35,006 bases of DNA, taken from assembly GCA_028706295.1 (NCBI GenBank), contig JAQWBQ010000037.1:1-35006 (forward strand), written 5' to 3'. Below, piece after piece: positions 23,589-32,628 of this stretch. Made by a program: the position numbers and the translations under genes. This stretch comes from Bacteroidales bacterium (GTDB lineage Bacteria > Bacteroidota > Bacteroidia > Bacteroidales > FEN-979). Position 1 is the stretch's first letter; each line of letters opens with the position of its first letter. Under the pieces are notes generated by a model. The model ran no database searches, was not told the origin of the DNA, and saw only the letters and a list, made by a program, of their open reading frames with translations.

Positions 23589-23885
23589 CTATAACCGCAG
23601 TCGCAGGCTTACGAAAAACTCCCGGCCGGGAGCAGCCTGGTAACTGTTGTAATCGGGGCCGTTGTTGGGTTCGGTAAACCCGAAATACTGCTCATCGAAC
23701 AGGTTCTTGCAGAACAGGCTGATATCACCGCTCAGGTCACCCAACCGCCAGGCATATTTCAGGTTTGCATTGGCGACGGTAAAACCGGTCCGTTCACAGG
23801 AACTGCGCCTGATCCCGTTTTCAGTGTAATAATTGTAGATTGAATCATCAACCTGGATGTACCATTTCGATTCATAACCAGATTC
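23589..23885 (-). pseudogene. C-terminal fragment of a TonB-dependent receptor
   Basis: Reading the minus strand from directly after the stop codon of the BNR protein, 98 codons encode a typical receptor C-terminus. It contains WYIQVDDSIYNYYTENGIRR, LKYAWRLGDLSGDISLFCKN, NLFDEQYFGFTEPN, and APGREFFVSLRLRL followed by a stop. The NLFDxxY motif and a final strand ending in an aromatic/basic pattern are standard for SusC/TonB receptors. There is no start codon, plug domain or remaining barrel, so this is a remnant. It is in the same frame as the upstream 1303-residue gene, separated only by its TGA. Confidence 0.82.
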
Positions 23886-26800
23886 TCAGTACCCGGGCGC
23901 CTGTTTTCGGATGATCAGCTTCCGGGTGAACGGAGTTCCCGATGTCGTTACAGTCAGCAAATATACACCATCGGGAGCAGTATTCAGATTGATTTTTTTG
24001 ATCCAGGTCGCCGGATGGCGGTGGATTATTTCGTGAAACACCACCGACCCGTTTGCATCGTGGATGGTCAGGGTGACGGGTTCATCCGCCAGGGTATGCA
24101 TCCCGATCAGGAACCGGCCATCTCCCGGGTTGGGCCATACCCGGATGGTTTCCAGTTGCGGCTCCTCAATACCCGTACAGTTTTTAAAGGTAATCACGAC
24201 GGAATCCTTTGCGGAACAGGAGAAGCGGTTCATGACGGTAAGGCGGTACCAGTAACTTCCCATCCCGCCGGTCGCTGCCGTATCGACTGTGATCTCCGGC
24301 GTGGTCATCCCCCCGGGGATCCACCGGTAGGCTGCAATCCCGGCGGTATCGGCTGCGAGGAGGATTGCGTTGCCGGCACATACGGTATCGTAAGGCGAAA
24401 CCGTGATGAAGGCGTGTGGCAGCGGGCGGATGGTGATCACCTTGTTCTTCGCCATGCTGCCATACTTCCCGTAGCCTGTAAGCCGGAGTGTGGCGGTTCC
24501 TTCAATGATGTCGAGGGTGCCGGGCGTGTAAACGGTATTCAGCGCGGTATCATTGGCAAATACACCATCACCGAGGGTGGTCCACCGGATGGAATCGTAC
24601 TGCGATGCCGTGGCTTGAAGCGGTACCAGCTTACCGGCACAAAGGGTGTCGGCCGGGCCCGGATCGACAGCCGGGAGTACCGGTGGCGGGAAGGCGATAA
24701 AATCGACCCAGGCTTTGTCGAGCCCGTACGTAAATGCCAGATCCTTACGGTAGATCCATTTGTACTGGTGCAACCCGGCGGCAACAGGAAAGGCAACCCG
24801 CGTCCAGGGGGTCTCTCCCGACCATTGACCCTGCGTCACGTTATCAATCTGAAAGATCAGGAAGTCGTACCCCTGTTCGCTCGAGGTCCTCAAAAAGAAG
24901 GAGATCGAATCATCGGCAGCCGATTCATAGGTGACGAACATCTGGGAGCTCTGGTAGTCGGAGATGGCCCCCGACTGCGCGCAATACGCCCCTTCCCAGG
25001 GATTCACATCCGTGATGGTCCAGGGGAGCGTACCCATCTGCTGCCAGGGGAACCGGGTAAAGGAATTGCTTTCCCAGTCTTCGGCCACCACGCCGATGAT
25101 CTCACGGAATGTACCATGCGCGTTATACCCTCCCGAGATCAACCGGTAATACAGGTCCACGGCGCTGCCCAGGGGTGCATCTGCATCAACCACTGCCGTG
25201 AATGCTGCCGGTTTCACAGCGCCCGGGAGGAGGGTGCCGAGGAAAGTACTGTCGGAAAGCAGCGTCAGGTAAGGAGAAAGGATGGTTAATTGTCCCGATG
25301 TCAGCAGGCAGGAGAAATCACCGCTGTTTTTATTGGTGAAAATGAGTTCGACGGTCTCGCCCGGGTCCATGCGGCCATTTGAATTTCCGCCGGCGCTGTC
25401 GTTCACCGATAATCCCGTAATCCGGGGCGCCGGCGCCCTTGATTCTACGGCAAAATGGCTGTACCACACCGAGTCGGGCGTCGAGGCCCTGACGTCGAAG
25501 CGTACCGGCACCCCGTCGGGGATGGTATCGGAGACTTTCAGGGTGAATCCGTTCACCACCGTTCCGACTGCTCCGGCCGCGATGGCGCCATAAAACGCGG
25601 TGCTGTCGGTGATCTCCACAAGGGGCGAAGGGGAGGAGAGTGTTGCAGCAACCTCCTGGGCCGGCTGGTCGCCGATGTTCTTCAAACCGAGCGTCAGATA
25701 GAGGGAGTCGCCAAAGGTCAGCCCCCCGGATTCACGGTTCCTGAACCTTGCGGATGTTGTAAGTTCCCCGGTTACCGCTGTTCCTGTGACGGGTGACTTC
25801 AGGAGGGGCACAGGCGCGAGCGAGTCGGAATAATAGACCACCCAGGGTTGGTTGGGATTCGGGCCCAGGTCGAAGGGCGAGACATACGACATGGCTCTTC
25901 CCTGGTGGTTGCTGGTAAAGATGGGATAGACCTTCATATTCCGCGACTGGATGCCGATATAATCGCCGAAGTAGTTGTAGGGCAGTCCGGGAATCGGCGC
26001 AGGAGTAAACTGGTAGTCGCTCACCTGAAAGTCGGTCCAGATAAGGCCGCCGTCCCACGAACAGGAGACGAAAACGGCGACTTCGCCCGGGCCCGCGTTG
26101 CGGTCGTCGTAATAAATCACGCACAGTCCGCCGGTAACCGGATCGCAGGTGATCCAGGGAAAGAAGTGCTGTTTGCCCAACCCGGGCGGATCCTGATTTA
26201 CCCGGACAGGCGCCGACCAGGTATCGCCCCCGTCGGCGCTGCGGATCAGATAAATATCGATATCGGTGCCGGTATTGACGCCCGGGAATCCCACGTTGGG
26301 AAAGACCACGTAGAGGGTACCCCGGTGCGGACCGGTACTGTTGTCAACCGCCATGGACGGAAAGGCGTTGACGCGCATCTGCTTTGCAGTGAGGGATGCC
26401 CTTATCCCTTTGATGTTGTTGATGATCCTGACGGCCGGGGTAAAGATCCCGCCGCCATCCAGCGATTTGGAAAAACCGATGGCTGTTTCATCGGCAGGCC
26501 ATGCATCGTAGATGCTCCACACTGCGTAAACCTCGCCAGACGGGCCGGTATGCAGGTTGACCCCGTGATTCAGATTCAGGGCGCCGGCCCCCTGGCTGAT
26601 TCCCACCGGCGAGGACCAGGAGAGTCCGTGGTTGGCCGACCGGGAAACCTGGATCTGCAAGCTGTCGGGCGACCCGGGCATAAAGTTGGTCCAGGCATCA
26701 TAGAGATAGCCTTCATAAGGACTTCCCGGGGTGTTGTCGATCCACAAATGGTTCTTGTCGAGCAGCCCGTCGCCTGCGACCGGACCGTTGGCAACCACGA

Positions 26801-27797
26801 CACGGGTCCACGTCTTTCCCTTGTTTTTGCTGTAGGATACCGACTGTCCCGACGTCGCGTCGATCTTTCCGACGTACCACCAGCCGTTGGTACCGATGGC
26901 GGATGCCGGATCGCCCTGGTTGGTACCCCCGGCGCCACGCGTAGTCCCCTGCCAGCTCATCCCCCAATCGGAGGTGTGCAGCGCATCCGCGCCATATAGA
27001 TCCTCGGCAAAGCCTACGATCCAACTGCTTGAGTTGTTGCTGTTGAGCGCTACCGACTCATCCTGCGGATCGATGAATACCGAATTTTCACTCTGGGTCA
27101 CCTCCGTTTCGCCGGTCACCGGAATGTCGGGAGAAAAAAGAATGATTGACTGAATGACTGATTGACTGAATGATTGATTTGAATTTTTTTCCCTGATTCC
27201 TGATTCCCAAGGCCCAATGCCTGATTTTGAATTTTGAACTTTACCCGGTTCATAAGCCCTGATCTCCGTCCCGGTAAAAGTTCCGGGGGGTACCTTCACG
27301 GCGGAGGTTGGCAAAACATACCCCTTCTTCATCATCCGCCGCCAGTATCCCATGTTGTCGATCCGGGTATCGACTTTTCCTTTGCCGGCAATGGTCACTT
27401 CGACAACCGCACGGATGGTATCGCTCCCCTGATTTATTAATCGCTCCGGGTTAGTTCCCGGCTGCTTGCAACGGAATCCGGAGCCGGAACTTGTATCCAG
27501 GTTCATACCGTTGATTCGCTTCCGGATTAATTCCCCGCTGCCTACTGCGGAGTCATTCACCCGTGAACCAAGCGTTGCCTCCGGTTCTGTGTTTTTAACA
27601 CGATCATGTGCCGTATTGGGAATCGCATCTGTGACTTGCATCAAGACGGAAACCCGGCTGAAAACAGGGAATCCAATGAATTCTAACCCGGCTGGAAAGG
27701 TCATTGCGGGAATCATCGCTCCGGCCAATGGGGACGGAACAAGATAAACCAGAATGAATAACAGGATGGCTGTAAATTGGATTCCGCGTTGGCTCAT
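23886..27797 (-). CDS. T9SS surface protein with sialidase-like (BNR/Asp-box) domain
   Basis: The 1303-residue product begins with a signal peptide (about 1-28) and an uncharacterised, low-complexity N-terminal region to about 250. A sialidase-like propeller follows (about 255-640) with repeated Asp boxes: SKNKGKTWTRV, SANHGLSWSSPV, SADGGDTWSAPV and SWDGGLIWTDF. Next come CARDB-like beta domains (about 690-880), a jelly-roll domain (about 895-1040), two PKD/Ig-like domains each starting with a (T)LCAG or TVCAG motif (about 1050-1205) and a T9SS type A sorting domain with VWPNPGDGRFLIG. Catalytic sialidase residues were not confirmed, so the propeller may only bind ligands. Residues about 187-218 are encoded by an intergenic-type micro-repeat. 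Its stop abuts a TonB-receptor fragment. Confidence 0.9.
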   Translation of the reverse strand: MSQRGIQFTAILLFILVYLVPSPLAGAMIPAMTFPAGLEFIGFPVFSRVSVLMQVTDAIPNTAHDRVKNTEPEATLGSRVNDSAVGSGELIRKRINGMNLDTSSGSGFRCKQPGTNPERLINQGSDTIRAVVEVTIAGKGKVDTRIDNMGYWRRMMKKGYVLPTSAVKVPPGTFTGTEIRAYEPGKVQNSKSGIGPWESGIREKNSNQSFSQSVIQSIILFSPDIPVTGETEVTQSENSVFIDPQDESVALNSNNSSSWIVGFAEDLYGADALHTSDWGMSWQGTTRGAGGTNQGDPASAIGTNGWWYVGKIDATSGQSVSYSKNKGKTWTRVVVANGPVAGDGLLDKNHLWIDNTPGSPYEGYLYDAWTNFMPGSPDSLQIQVSRSANHGLSWSSPVGISQGAGALNLNHGVNLHTGPSGEVYAVWSIYDAWPADETAIGFSKSLDGGGIFTPAVRIINNIKGIRASLTAKQMRVNAFPSMAVDNSTGPHRGTLYVVFPNVGFPGVNTGTDIDIYLIRSADGGDTWSAPVRVNQDPPGLGKQHFFPWITCDPVTGGLCVIYYDDRNAGPGEVAVFVSCSWDGGLIWTDFQVSDYQFTPAPIPGLPYNYFGDYIGIQSRNMKVYPIFTSNHQGRAMSYVSPFDLGPNPNQPWVVYYSDSLAPVPLLKSPVTGTAVTGELTTSARFRNRESGGLTFGDSLYLTLGLKNIGDQPAQEVAATLSSPSPLVEITDSTAFYGAIAAGAVGTVVNGFTLKVSDTIPDGVPVRFDVRASTPDSVWYSHFAVESRAPAPRITGLSVNDSAGGNSNGRMDPGETVELIFTNKNSGDFSCLLTSGQLTILSPYLTLLSDSTFLGTLLPGAVKPAAFTAVVDADAPLGSAVDLYYRLISGGYNAHGTFREIIGVVAEDWESNSFTRFPWQQMGTLPWTITDVNPWEGAYCAQSGAISDYQSSQMFVTYESAADDSISFFLRTSSEQGYDFLIFQIDNVTQGQWSGETPWTRVAFPVAAGLHQYKWIYRKDLAFTYGLDKAWVDFIAFPPPVLPAVDPGPADTLCAGKLVPLQATASQYDSIRWTTLGDGVFANDTALNTVYTPGTLDIIEGTATLRLTGYGKYGSMAKNKVITIRPLPHAFITVSPYDTVCAGNAILLAADTAGIAAYRWIPGGMTTPEITVDTAATGGMGSYWYRLTVMNRFSCSAKDSVVITFKNCTGIEEPQLETIRVWPNPGDGRFLIGMHTLADEPVTLTIHDANGSVVFHEIIHRHPATWIKKINLNTAPDGVYLLTVTTSGTPFTRKLIIRKQAPGY
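27143..27240. repeat. Micro-repeat array embedded in the BNR protein gene
   Basis: On the plus strand TGACTGAATGACTGAT-type tetramers run from 27143 to about 27185. CTGATTC and similar units follow, then TTTTGAA units. Read on the minus strand it encodes a segment including NSNQSFSQSVIQSII without interrupting the frame. It is the same family as the intergenic arrays at 16807, 32551 and 33226. Confidence 0.85.
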
Positions 27798-28114
27798 GGT
27801 ATGCGTGTAAAAGGTTTTCGGGTATTACCGGATATAACAGGATTTCGTTGCCGGCTTACCTTTTCGGTCAGGTTTGGCAGCATTTAACGGATGATCCGTT
27901 GATCCCGGTCATCCCATCACAAAGTTACTGAATATAGCGCTGCAGCTTAACAAAAATGTACGGCATTTGTTTTCATTCGTCAATCGTAAATAGATAGGTT
28001 TTCACCTGACAAACTAAATTTAAACAGACTCTTAGGTGCAGTTATACCGTGAGGAACAGCATTTCTATTTCACCGGTCACGATTTCCTTGTATATTTGCT
28101 GAAATACAACGATT
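27798..28114. other. Divergent promoter region
   Basis: A 317-bp gap between divergently transcribed genes. It holds a minus-strand TAACTTTG (27920-27927) as a possible -7 element for the BNR protein gene, a short CGTAAAT-type repeat piece near 27973-27992, and the promoter of the CNNM gene at the right end. Confidence 0.55.
28068..28098 (+). promoter_or_regulatory. Bacteroidetes-type promoter for the CNNM/CorC gene
   Basis: TTTC at 28068-28071, 19 bp spacer, TATATTTG at 28091-28098. The ATG follows at 28115, so the leader is short (about 12 nt). Confidence 0.65.
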
Positions 28115-29398
28115 ATGATATCAGCCATTGTCGTTCTGCTCATTCTCTTCCTGATCAACGGGTTCTTTGTCATGGCCGAGATCAGCCTGGTTTCGGCACG
28201 GAAGTCGAAGCTCGACCTTGATGCCCAGAAGGGCGACCGCGCCTCGCGGCTGGCCCTCGAAAACGCCAATGCCCCTACGCGCATCCTGTCGACCATCCAG
28301 ATCGCAATCACGCTCATCGGAATCCTCACCGGGGTCTTCTCGAGCGATGAGATCACGGCATCGATGTCGGCGGCGCTCAGCAAAGCCGGCCTCTCCACAC
28401 CCTGGAGCGAAAACCTCGCCCTCGCTCTCGTTGTCCTCATCGTGACCTTTATCTCGATGGTGGTCGGCGAACTTGTACCCAAACGCATCGGACTCATGAA
28501 TGCCGAACGCATTGCCCGGATGATGGTACGCCCCATGATCTTCGTGTCGACTGTGACCTGGCCCTTCACCTGGCTTCTGACCCATACCACCGACCTCATT
28601 CTGCGCATCCTGCCGGTAAAACCGTCGTCCGAATCAAAGGTCACCGAAGAGGAGATCAAGGCAATGGTGCAGGAGGGGGCCGACGATGGAGAGGTCCAGG
28701 AGATTGAACAGGATATCGTCGAACGCGTATTCCACCTGGGCGACCGCAAAATCTCATCGCTCATGACCCACCACAGTGATCTGGTCTGGATCGATGTGCA
28801 CGATTCGCCCGTAGAGATCCGGAAAAAGATCGGCGACCAGCTTCACTCCGTGTATCCGGTATGTGAAGACGACCTCGACAACGTGAAGGGAGTGCTCTTC
28901 ATCAAAGACCTTATCCTGAAAAACCTTTGCGATGAAGCCCTCAGCCTGACCGGGATGATCTGGCCGGCCCAGTTCATCCTCGAGACCATCACCGCCTATG
29001 AAGCCCTCGAACTCTTCAAAGTGCAGAAGATCCACTACGGACTGGTGGTCGATGAATACGGGTCGACCGTCGGAATGGTGACCCTCAACGACATCCTCGA
29101 GGCGCTGGTGGGCGACTTCAACGAACCGAGCCCCGATGAGCCGCGCCTCACCCCCCGCGACGACGGATCATGGCTGGCCGACGGACAAATGTCGTTCTAC
29201 GAATTCGCCTATGAACTCAACATCCAGGGCTTTGATAAGTCGAAGGTTAAGTTCGACACCCTCGCCGGGCTGGCTATGAGCATCCTGCGCCACATCCCCG
29301 AACCCGGAGAAAAATTTACCTGGAAAGAGTACGAGTTCGAAGTGGTCGATCTCGACGGCAACCGGATTGATAAACTTATTGTGAAAAGAATTAATTGA
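28115..29398 (+). CDS. CNNM/CorC-type membrane protein (hemolysin family, DUF21-CBS-CorC_HlyC)
   Basis: The 427-residue product has the standard layout. An N-terminal DUF21 transmembrane domain (about 1-190) shows FLINGFFVMAEISLVSARK and a conserved GELVPKR in the third hydrophobic region. A pair of CBS domains spans about 205-335 (MTHHSDLVWIDV, VVDEYGSTVGMVTLNDILEAL), and a C-terminal CorC/HlyC domain (about 345-425) ends in FEVVDLDGNRIDKLIVKRI. Members are linked to magnesium or other divalent-cation efflux and sometimes named hemolysins. The exact ion is not readable from sequence. Length and motifs look complete. Confidence 0.95.
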   Translation: MISAIVVLLILFLINGFFVMAEISLVSARKSKLDLDAQKGDRASRLALENANAPTRILSTIQIAITLIGILTGVFSSDEITASMSAALSKAGLSTPWSENLALALVVLIVTFISMVVGELVPKRIGLMNAERIARMMVRPMIFVSTVTWPFTWLLTHTTDLILRILPVKPSSESKVTEEEIKAMVQEGADDGEVQEIEQDIVERVFHLGDRKISSLMTHHSDLVWIDVHDSPVEIRKKIGDQLHSVYPVCEDDLDNVKGVLFIKDLILKNLCDEALSLTGMIWPAQFILETITAYEALELFKVQKIHYGLVVDEYGSTVGMVTLNDILEALVGDFNEPSPDEPRLTPRDDGSWLADGQMSFYEFAYELNIQGFDKSKVKFDTLAGLAMSILRHIPEPGEKFTWKEYEFEVVDLDGNRIDKLIVKRIN

Positions 29399-29455
29399 AA
29401 ATAAAATGTCCGCATTAGGAAATTCACGTTGAGAAAATCGAGGAATGAGCGTTAA

Positions 29456-29501
29456 AAACTGCGGCGTGTTTGAGGAGCGAAGCGACGAGTTTCCGCAGTT
29501 T
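29456..29501. repeat. Palindromic REP-like element
   Basis: AAACTGCGG (29456-29464) and CCGCAGTTT (29493-29501) are exact inverted copies around a GAGGAGCGAAGCGACGAG core, itself partly palindromic. It resembles extragenic palindromes that occur in multiple copies in some Bacteroidetes. Copy number could not be checked. Confidence 0.6.
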
Positions 29502-29553
29502 AGCGAATGACGATGATTTTTAGTGAATTTCCGGAAGCGGTGAGTTTTCTTTG

Positions 29554-29608
29554 CTTCTTTCTTTTGATGGCAGCAAAAGAAAGAAGAGATAACAGCAAAA
29601 GAAAGAAG
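29554..29608. repeat. 13-bp hairpin plus direct repeat (AAAGAAAGAAG element)
   Basis: CTTCTTTCTTTTG (29554-29566) pairs with CAAAAGAAAGAAG (29574-29586). CAGCAAAAGAAAGAAG at 29571-29586 is then repeated at 29593-29608. On either strand this could act as a terminator-like hairpin between the CNNM gene and the glycosyltransferase gene. Confidence 0.65.
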
Positions 29609-29637
29609 GATTAGCATAAGTTTCAAATGAAACTCTC

Positions 29638-30387
29638 GTGATCCATCAAAAAAAGATCGTCGTCGTCTTGCCGGCCTACAATGCCGAGAAAACGCTGGAA
29701 CAGACCATCGGGGAGATACCCGCGGGGCTGGTCGACGAGCTCATCCTGGTCGATGATGCCAGCCGGGATGCGACGGTCGACACGGCCCGCCGCCTTCCAA
29801 TCCACCATGTGATCCGGCATGAACGGAACAGGGGATATGGCGCCAACCAGAAGACCTGTTATGATACCGCGTTGCAACTGGGCGCCGATATCGTGGTCAT
29901 GCTCCATCCCGATTACCAGTATACGCCGAAGCTGATCGCGGCGATGGTCCACCTCATTGCCGACGGGGTCTATCCTGTGGTGATCGGGTCGCGCATTCTG
30001 GGGAAAGGCGCCCTCCGCGGCGGAATGCCCTACTACAAGTACTTCTTCAACCGTATCCTGACCCTGATCCAGAACCTGCTGATGAATGAAAAGCTATCGG
30101 AGTACCATACCGGCTACCGGGCCTTTTCGCGCGAGGTGCTCGAAACCATAAACTACCCGGCCAACTCCGACGATTTCGTCTTCGACAACCAGATGCTTGC
30201 CCAAATCCTTTGTCATGGCTTTCAGATCGGCGAGATCTCCTGCCCGACCCGCTACTTCCCCGAAGCCTCCTCCATCAGCTTCACCCGCAGCCTCCGCTAT
30301 GGCCGGGGCGTGCTGATCACTACCCTGATGTATATGATTCATAAGACGCGGATCATTTCGTTTCCGATTTTCAGGAAAAGAAGTTAA
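29638..30387 (+). CDS. Family 2 glycosyltransferase
   Basis: The 249-residue product has a GT-A fold of the dolichyl-phosphate mannosyltransferase-like GT2 type. VVVLPAYNAEKTLEQTI at the N-terminus and ELILVDDASRDAT (about 34-46) bind the nucleotide. HERNRGYGANQKTCYDTALQ and VMLHPDYQYTP (88-97) provide the acidic metal-site region, and YHTGYRAFSREVL lies in the acceptor half. It probably transfers a sugar to a lipid or glycan at the cytoplasmic face of the membrane. There is no C-terminal membrane anchor. The start is GTG at 29638, as no ATG fits. A weak -7-like TAAGTTTC lies 14 bp upstream. Confidence 0.93.
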   Translation: MIHQKKIVVVLPAYNAEKTLEQTIGEIPAGLVDELILVDDASRDATVDTARRLPIHHVIRHERNRGYGANQKTCYDTALQLGADIVVMLHPDYQYTPKLIAAMVHLIADGVYPVVIGSRILGKGALRGGMPYYKYFFNRILTLIQNLLMNEKLSEYHTGYRAFSREVLETINYPANSDDFVFDNQMLAQILCHGFQIGEISCPTRYFPEASSISFTRSLRYGRGVLITTLMYMIHKTRIISFPIFRKRS

Positions 30388-30411
30388 ACGGGGAAGGTAT
30401 TTGCTGAGCAG

Positions 30412-31248
30412 CTACCGGCAAACGGCTTTCATAAATTCAGAGGCCTCTTCGCTGCCTGCTTTCATGGCTTTGAGGAGATCCTTACAGCCGGTTTCCTGCA
30501 TTCCCGATTCCACTTCGACTGCCCCAATGAGGTACCACAACTTTGCATCAGAGGGTTGTATCTCCAGTGCCTTTGAGAAGTCACCGATCGCCCCGGCCAG
30601 ATCCTTCAGCCGGTATCGGGCCAGTCCGCGGTTCATACAGAGGGTGTACAACGGAGGAGAGAATTCCTTTGCCATGTTGTAATCGCTCAGGGCCCCGATA
30701 AAATCTCCGAGTTCATATTTCGCATTTCCGCGATAAAACCAGGCGGCCCCGAAAACGGGGTTCATCGCGATGGCCTGGTCGAATTCAATAACGGCTCCGG
30801 CGAAATCGCGCAGATCCGATTTGGCATTGCCCCGGTTGAAGCAGGGAAGGGCCTCCCAGGGATGGTCGGTAGGAGTGGCAAGTGTGGGATTCAGCCGCAC
30901 CGCTTCCCGGTAATCGGCCACCGCACCGGAAAAATCCTTAGCGCCATAACGGGCCAGCGCACGGTTGTAAAACACATAGGGAGCCTTCGCATTCAAAGCG
31001 GCAGCTTGGGTGAAATCTTCAACGGCGCCCTTGAAATCCTGCAGGACATACCGGGCAATACCCCGGTCGTACCAGGCCGAAAACAGCTCCGACTTCACAG
31101 TCAGCGCCTTTGTGCGATCCGCGATGATGCGCTTGTAATCATCCGCCCCGTACCGGGCAATGGCAGTGTTGAGAACCGGCAGACTCTTTTGTCCGTAACC
31201 CATTATCCCAATCAGTAATAGTGCTGATAACCCTAACAATCTATTCAT
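30412..31248 (-). CDS. Exported TPR-repeat protein
   Basis: The 278-residue product has a signal peptide (about 1-19, ending near GYGQ) and about six TPR units, for example WYDRGIARYVLQDFKGAVED, FYNRALARYGAKDFSGAVAD, FYRGNAKYELGDFIGALSDY and MNRGLARYRLKDLAGAIGDF. It is probably a periplasmic or surface protein-interaction scaffold. No partner is evident; the gene is convergent with the glycosyltransferase gene and lies downstream of a DUF3108 gene on the same strand. Confidence 0.88.
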   Translation of the reverse strand: MNRLLGLSALLLIGIMGYGQKSLPVLNTAIARYGADDYKRIIADRTKALTVKSELFSAWYDRGIARYVLQDFKGAVEDFTQAAALNAKAPYVFYNRALARYGAKDFSGAVADYREAVRLNPTLATPTDHPWEALPCFNRGNAKSDLRDFAGAVIEFDQAIAMNPVFGAAWFYRGNAKYELGDFIGALSDYNMAKEFSPPLYTLCMNRGLARYRLKDLAGAIGDFSKALEIQPSDAKLWYLIGAVEVESGMQETGCKDLLKAMKAGSEEASEFMKAVCR

Positions 31249-31544
31249 GAGGATATTTGTCGGTTTGTAAAAAGCCTGTAAAAGTAATAAAAATCAGGCT
31301 TGTTAGGGAAAAAACCTAATTATTTGTAAGGGTCTTAAGATCAGGGATATATCCATCAGTCGGGTAGCGGGATACCGGGTTTTAAACTGGAAAGAATGCC
31401 ATGAAAGGTTCCTAAAAAGACACTCCGCTGTGGGATAGCGGTCAGAAGCAGTGTTCGCCGTTGGATTTCATTTGATCCCGGTTGAATTTCCAACTTAACG
31501 GGTAAAAAGCAGTGTCGTGGGATATGTCCCGGGGCAATACCGGT
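31249..31544. other. Intergenic stretch between two minus-strand genes
   Basis: About 300 bp without a plausible gene. Small hairpins are visible: TTAGG-CCTAA around 31303-31320 and CCGCT-GTGGGAT-AGCGG around 31427-31443. Neither is convincing as a terminator. Confidence 0.5.
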
Positions 31545-32372
31545 TTATTTTGATAACAGAGCCGTCATCGGGTTTTGCAGTCCCCGGGCTTCTTTAAGGT
31601 AGATCTTCACGGTACCCACCTTGAGTTCGGCCTCCACGTAAACCGGAAGTTTGTTTTTATCGGCGGTCATCCACACCACCACATCCGACCCCTCTTTGAA
31701 ATAGCTCACCGTGGCGTTCATCTTCACGATGAACTTGCTGCAATGGTACATCTTCCCGTCGCGGTCCTTGATGATGCCCTTCCCGCCGGCCACCATCCGC
31801 AGGGCGGTGGGCTGATCGTTGTACAGGATCGACAGGGGGAAAACCGTTCCCGGGCGCTGATTTTCGAGTTCGAGTGTGCGCGGGAAGAAGACCGACGAAA
31901 CCATGTCGTTCATACACTTGCCGATGCTCCCCTTGCCGTTCGACACGGGCTCGTTGTTCAGCTTGTAGTTATAGGTGAAAAACGATTGGGCCGGGTACAT
32001 AAACAGGGTCATCAGCACCGTGTTCTGGTTGTGCATGGTATAACGCTGGAACTTTACCGGTGCCCAGGTCGCTTCATTTACCCATGATTCATAGGAGTCG
32101 CGAACCTTGAAGAGGTGGTCGTACATCGGGTAGGTACGGACATTCAGCTTCAAGTGCAATACCCCGCTGCCACCCGCCGTTTCCCGGACCGTCGACATGG
32201 TAAACGACGCAACATTCGACCACACCGGCCCCACCTGGTACGAAACATCGTAGGCGAGGTATTCCCCCGGACCGACGGCCGTATTCCCGCGGAAACACTG
32301 CGCCGGTGCGCAAAACGGCGCCATCATCAGTACGGCGACACCTAAAAACTGCAACATGATCCTGATAAACAT
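31545..32372 (-). CDS. DUF3108 domain protein, exported
   Basis: The 275-residue product has a signal peptide (MFIRIMLQFLGVAVLMMAPF, cleavage near APAQ) and the DUF3108 pattern: GEYLAYDVSYQVGPVWSNVA, then HLKLNVRTYPMYDHLFKVRD, then LPVYVEAELKVGTVKIYLKE near the C-terminus. DUF3108 proteins are periplasmic or outer-membrane-associated beta-rich proteins of unknown role, common in Bacteroidetes and Proteobacteria. A second Met at 32357 is an alternative start. Confidence 0.88.
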   Translation of the reverse strand: MFIRIMLQFLGVAVLMMAPFCAPAQCFRGNTAVGPGEYLAYDVSYQVGPVWSNVASFTMSTVRETAGGSGVLHLKLNVRTYPMYDHLFKVRDSYESWVNEATWAPVKFQRYTMHNQNTVLMTLFMYPAQSFFTYNYKLNNEPVSNGKGSIGKCMNDMVSSVFFPRTLELENQRPGTVFPLSILYNDQPTALRMVAGGKGIIKDRDGKMYHCSKFIVKMNATVSYFKEGSDVVVWMTADKNKLPVYVEAELKVGTVKIYLKEARGLQNPMTALLSK

Positions 32373-32410
32373 GGTATTGTTATTTTGAGGTTATCTTTGA
32401 AAAATTTTTG

Positions 32411-32440
32411 TAAAGGTACGAGAGATTTTCTACTTTCAAA
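32411..32440 (-). promoter_or_regulatory. Candidate promoter for the DUF3108 gene
   Basis: On the minus strand TTTG (32437-32440) and TACCTTTA (32411-32418) are 18 bp apart. This is one base off the -7 consensus. It lies about 40 bp upstream of the ATG at 32372. Confidence 0.45.
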
Positions 32441-32550
32441 TTCCGACCCTTCTGAAATTCAAAAAACCCCCCGCCGGAAATATTATTGTAAAAAACTTCC
32501 TATCTTAGCACAAAAAAACCAAACCCACCCCCATTACCCACACCCACACC

Positions 32551-32626
32551 CCAATTCACTCAATCACTCAATCACTCATTCATTAAATCAGTCAGTCAGT
32601 CATTCAATCATTCAGTCAATCAATCC
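32551..32626. repeat. Tetramer micro-repeat array before the small membrane protein
   Basis: AATC, ACTC, AGTC and ATTC tetramers in register, the reverse complement of the TGAN family. The array ends two bases before the ATG at 32629, so it would form the leader of that gene. Confidence 0.85.
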
Positions 32627-32628
32627 CC

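Noticed and set aside
24015-25289. 424-codon plus-strand frame opposite the BNR protein gene
   Set aside because: The minus-strand gene has coherent Asp boxes and a sorting domain; the opposite frame is rich in Gly/Arg/His with no motif. The frame at 25848-26999 is rejected for the same reason.
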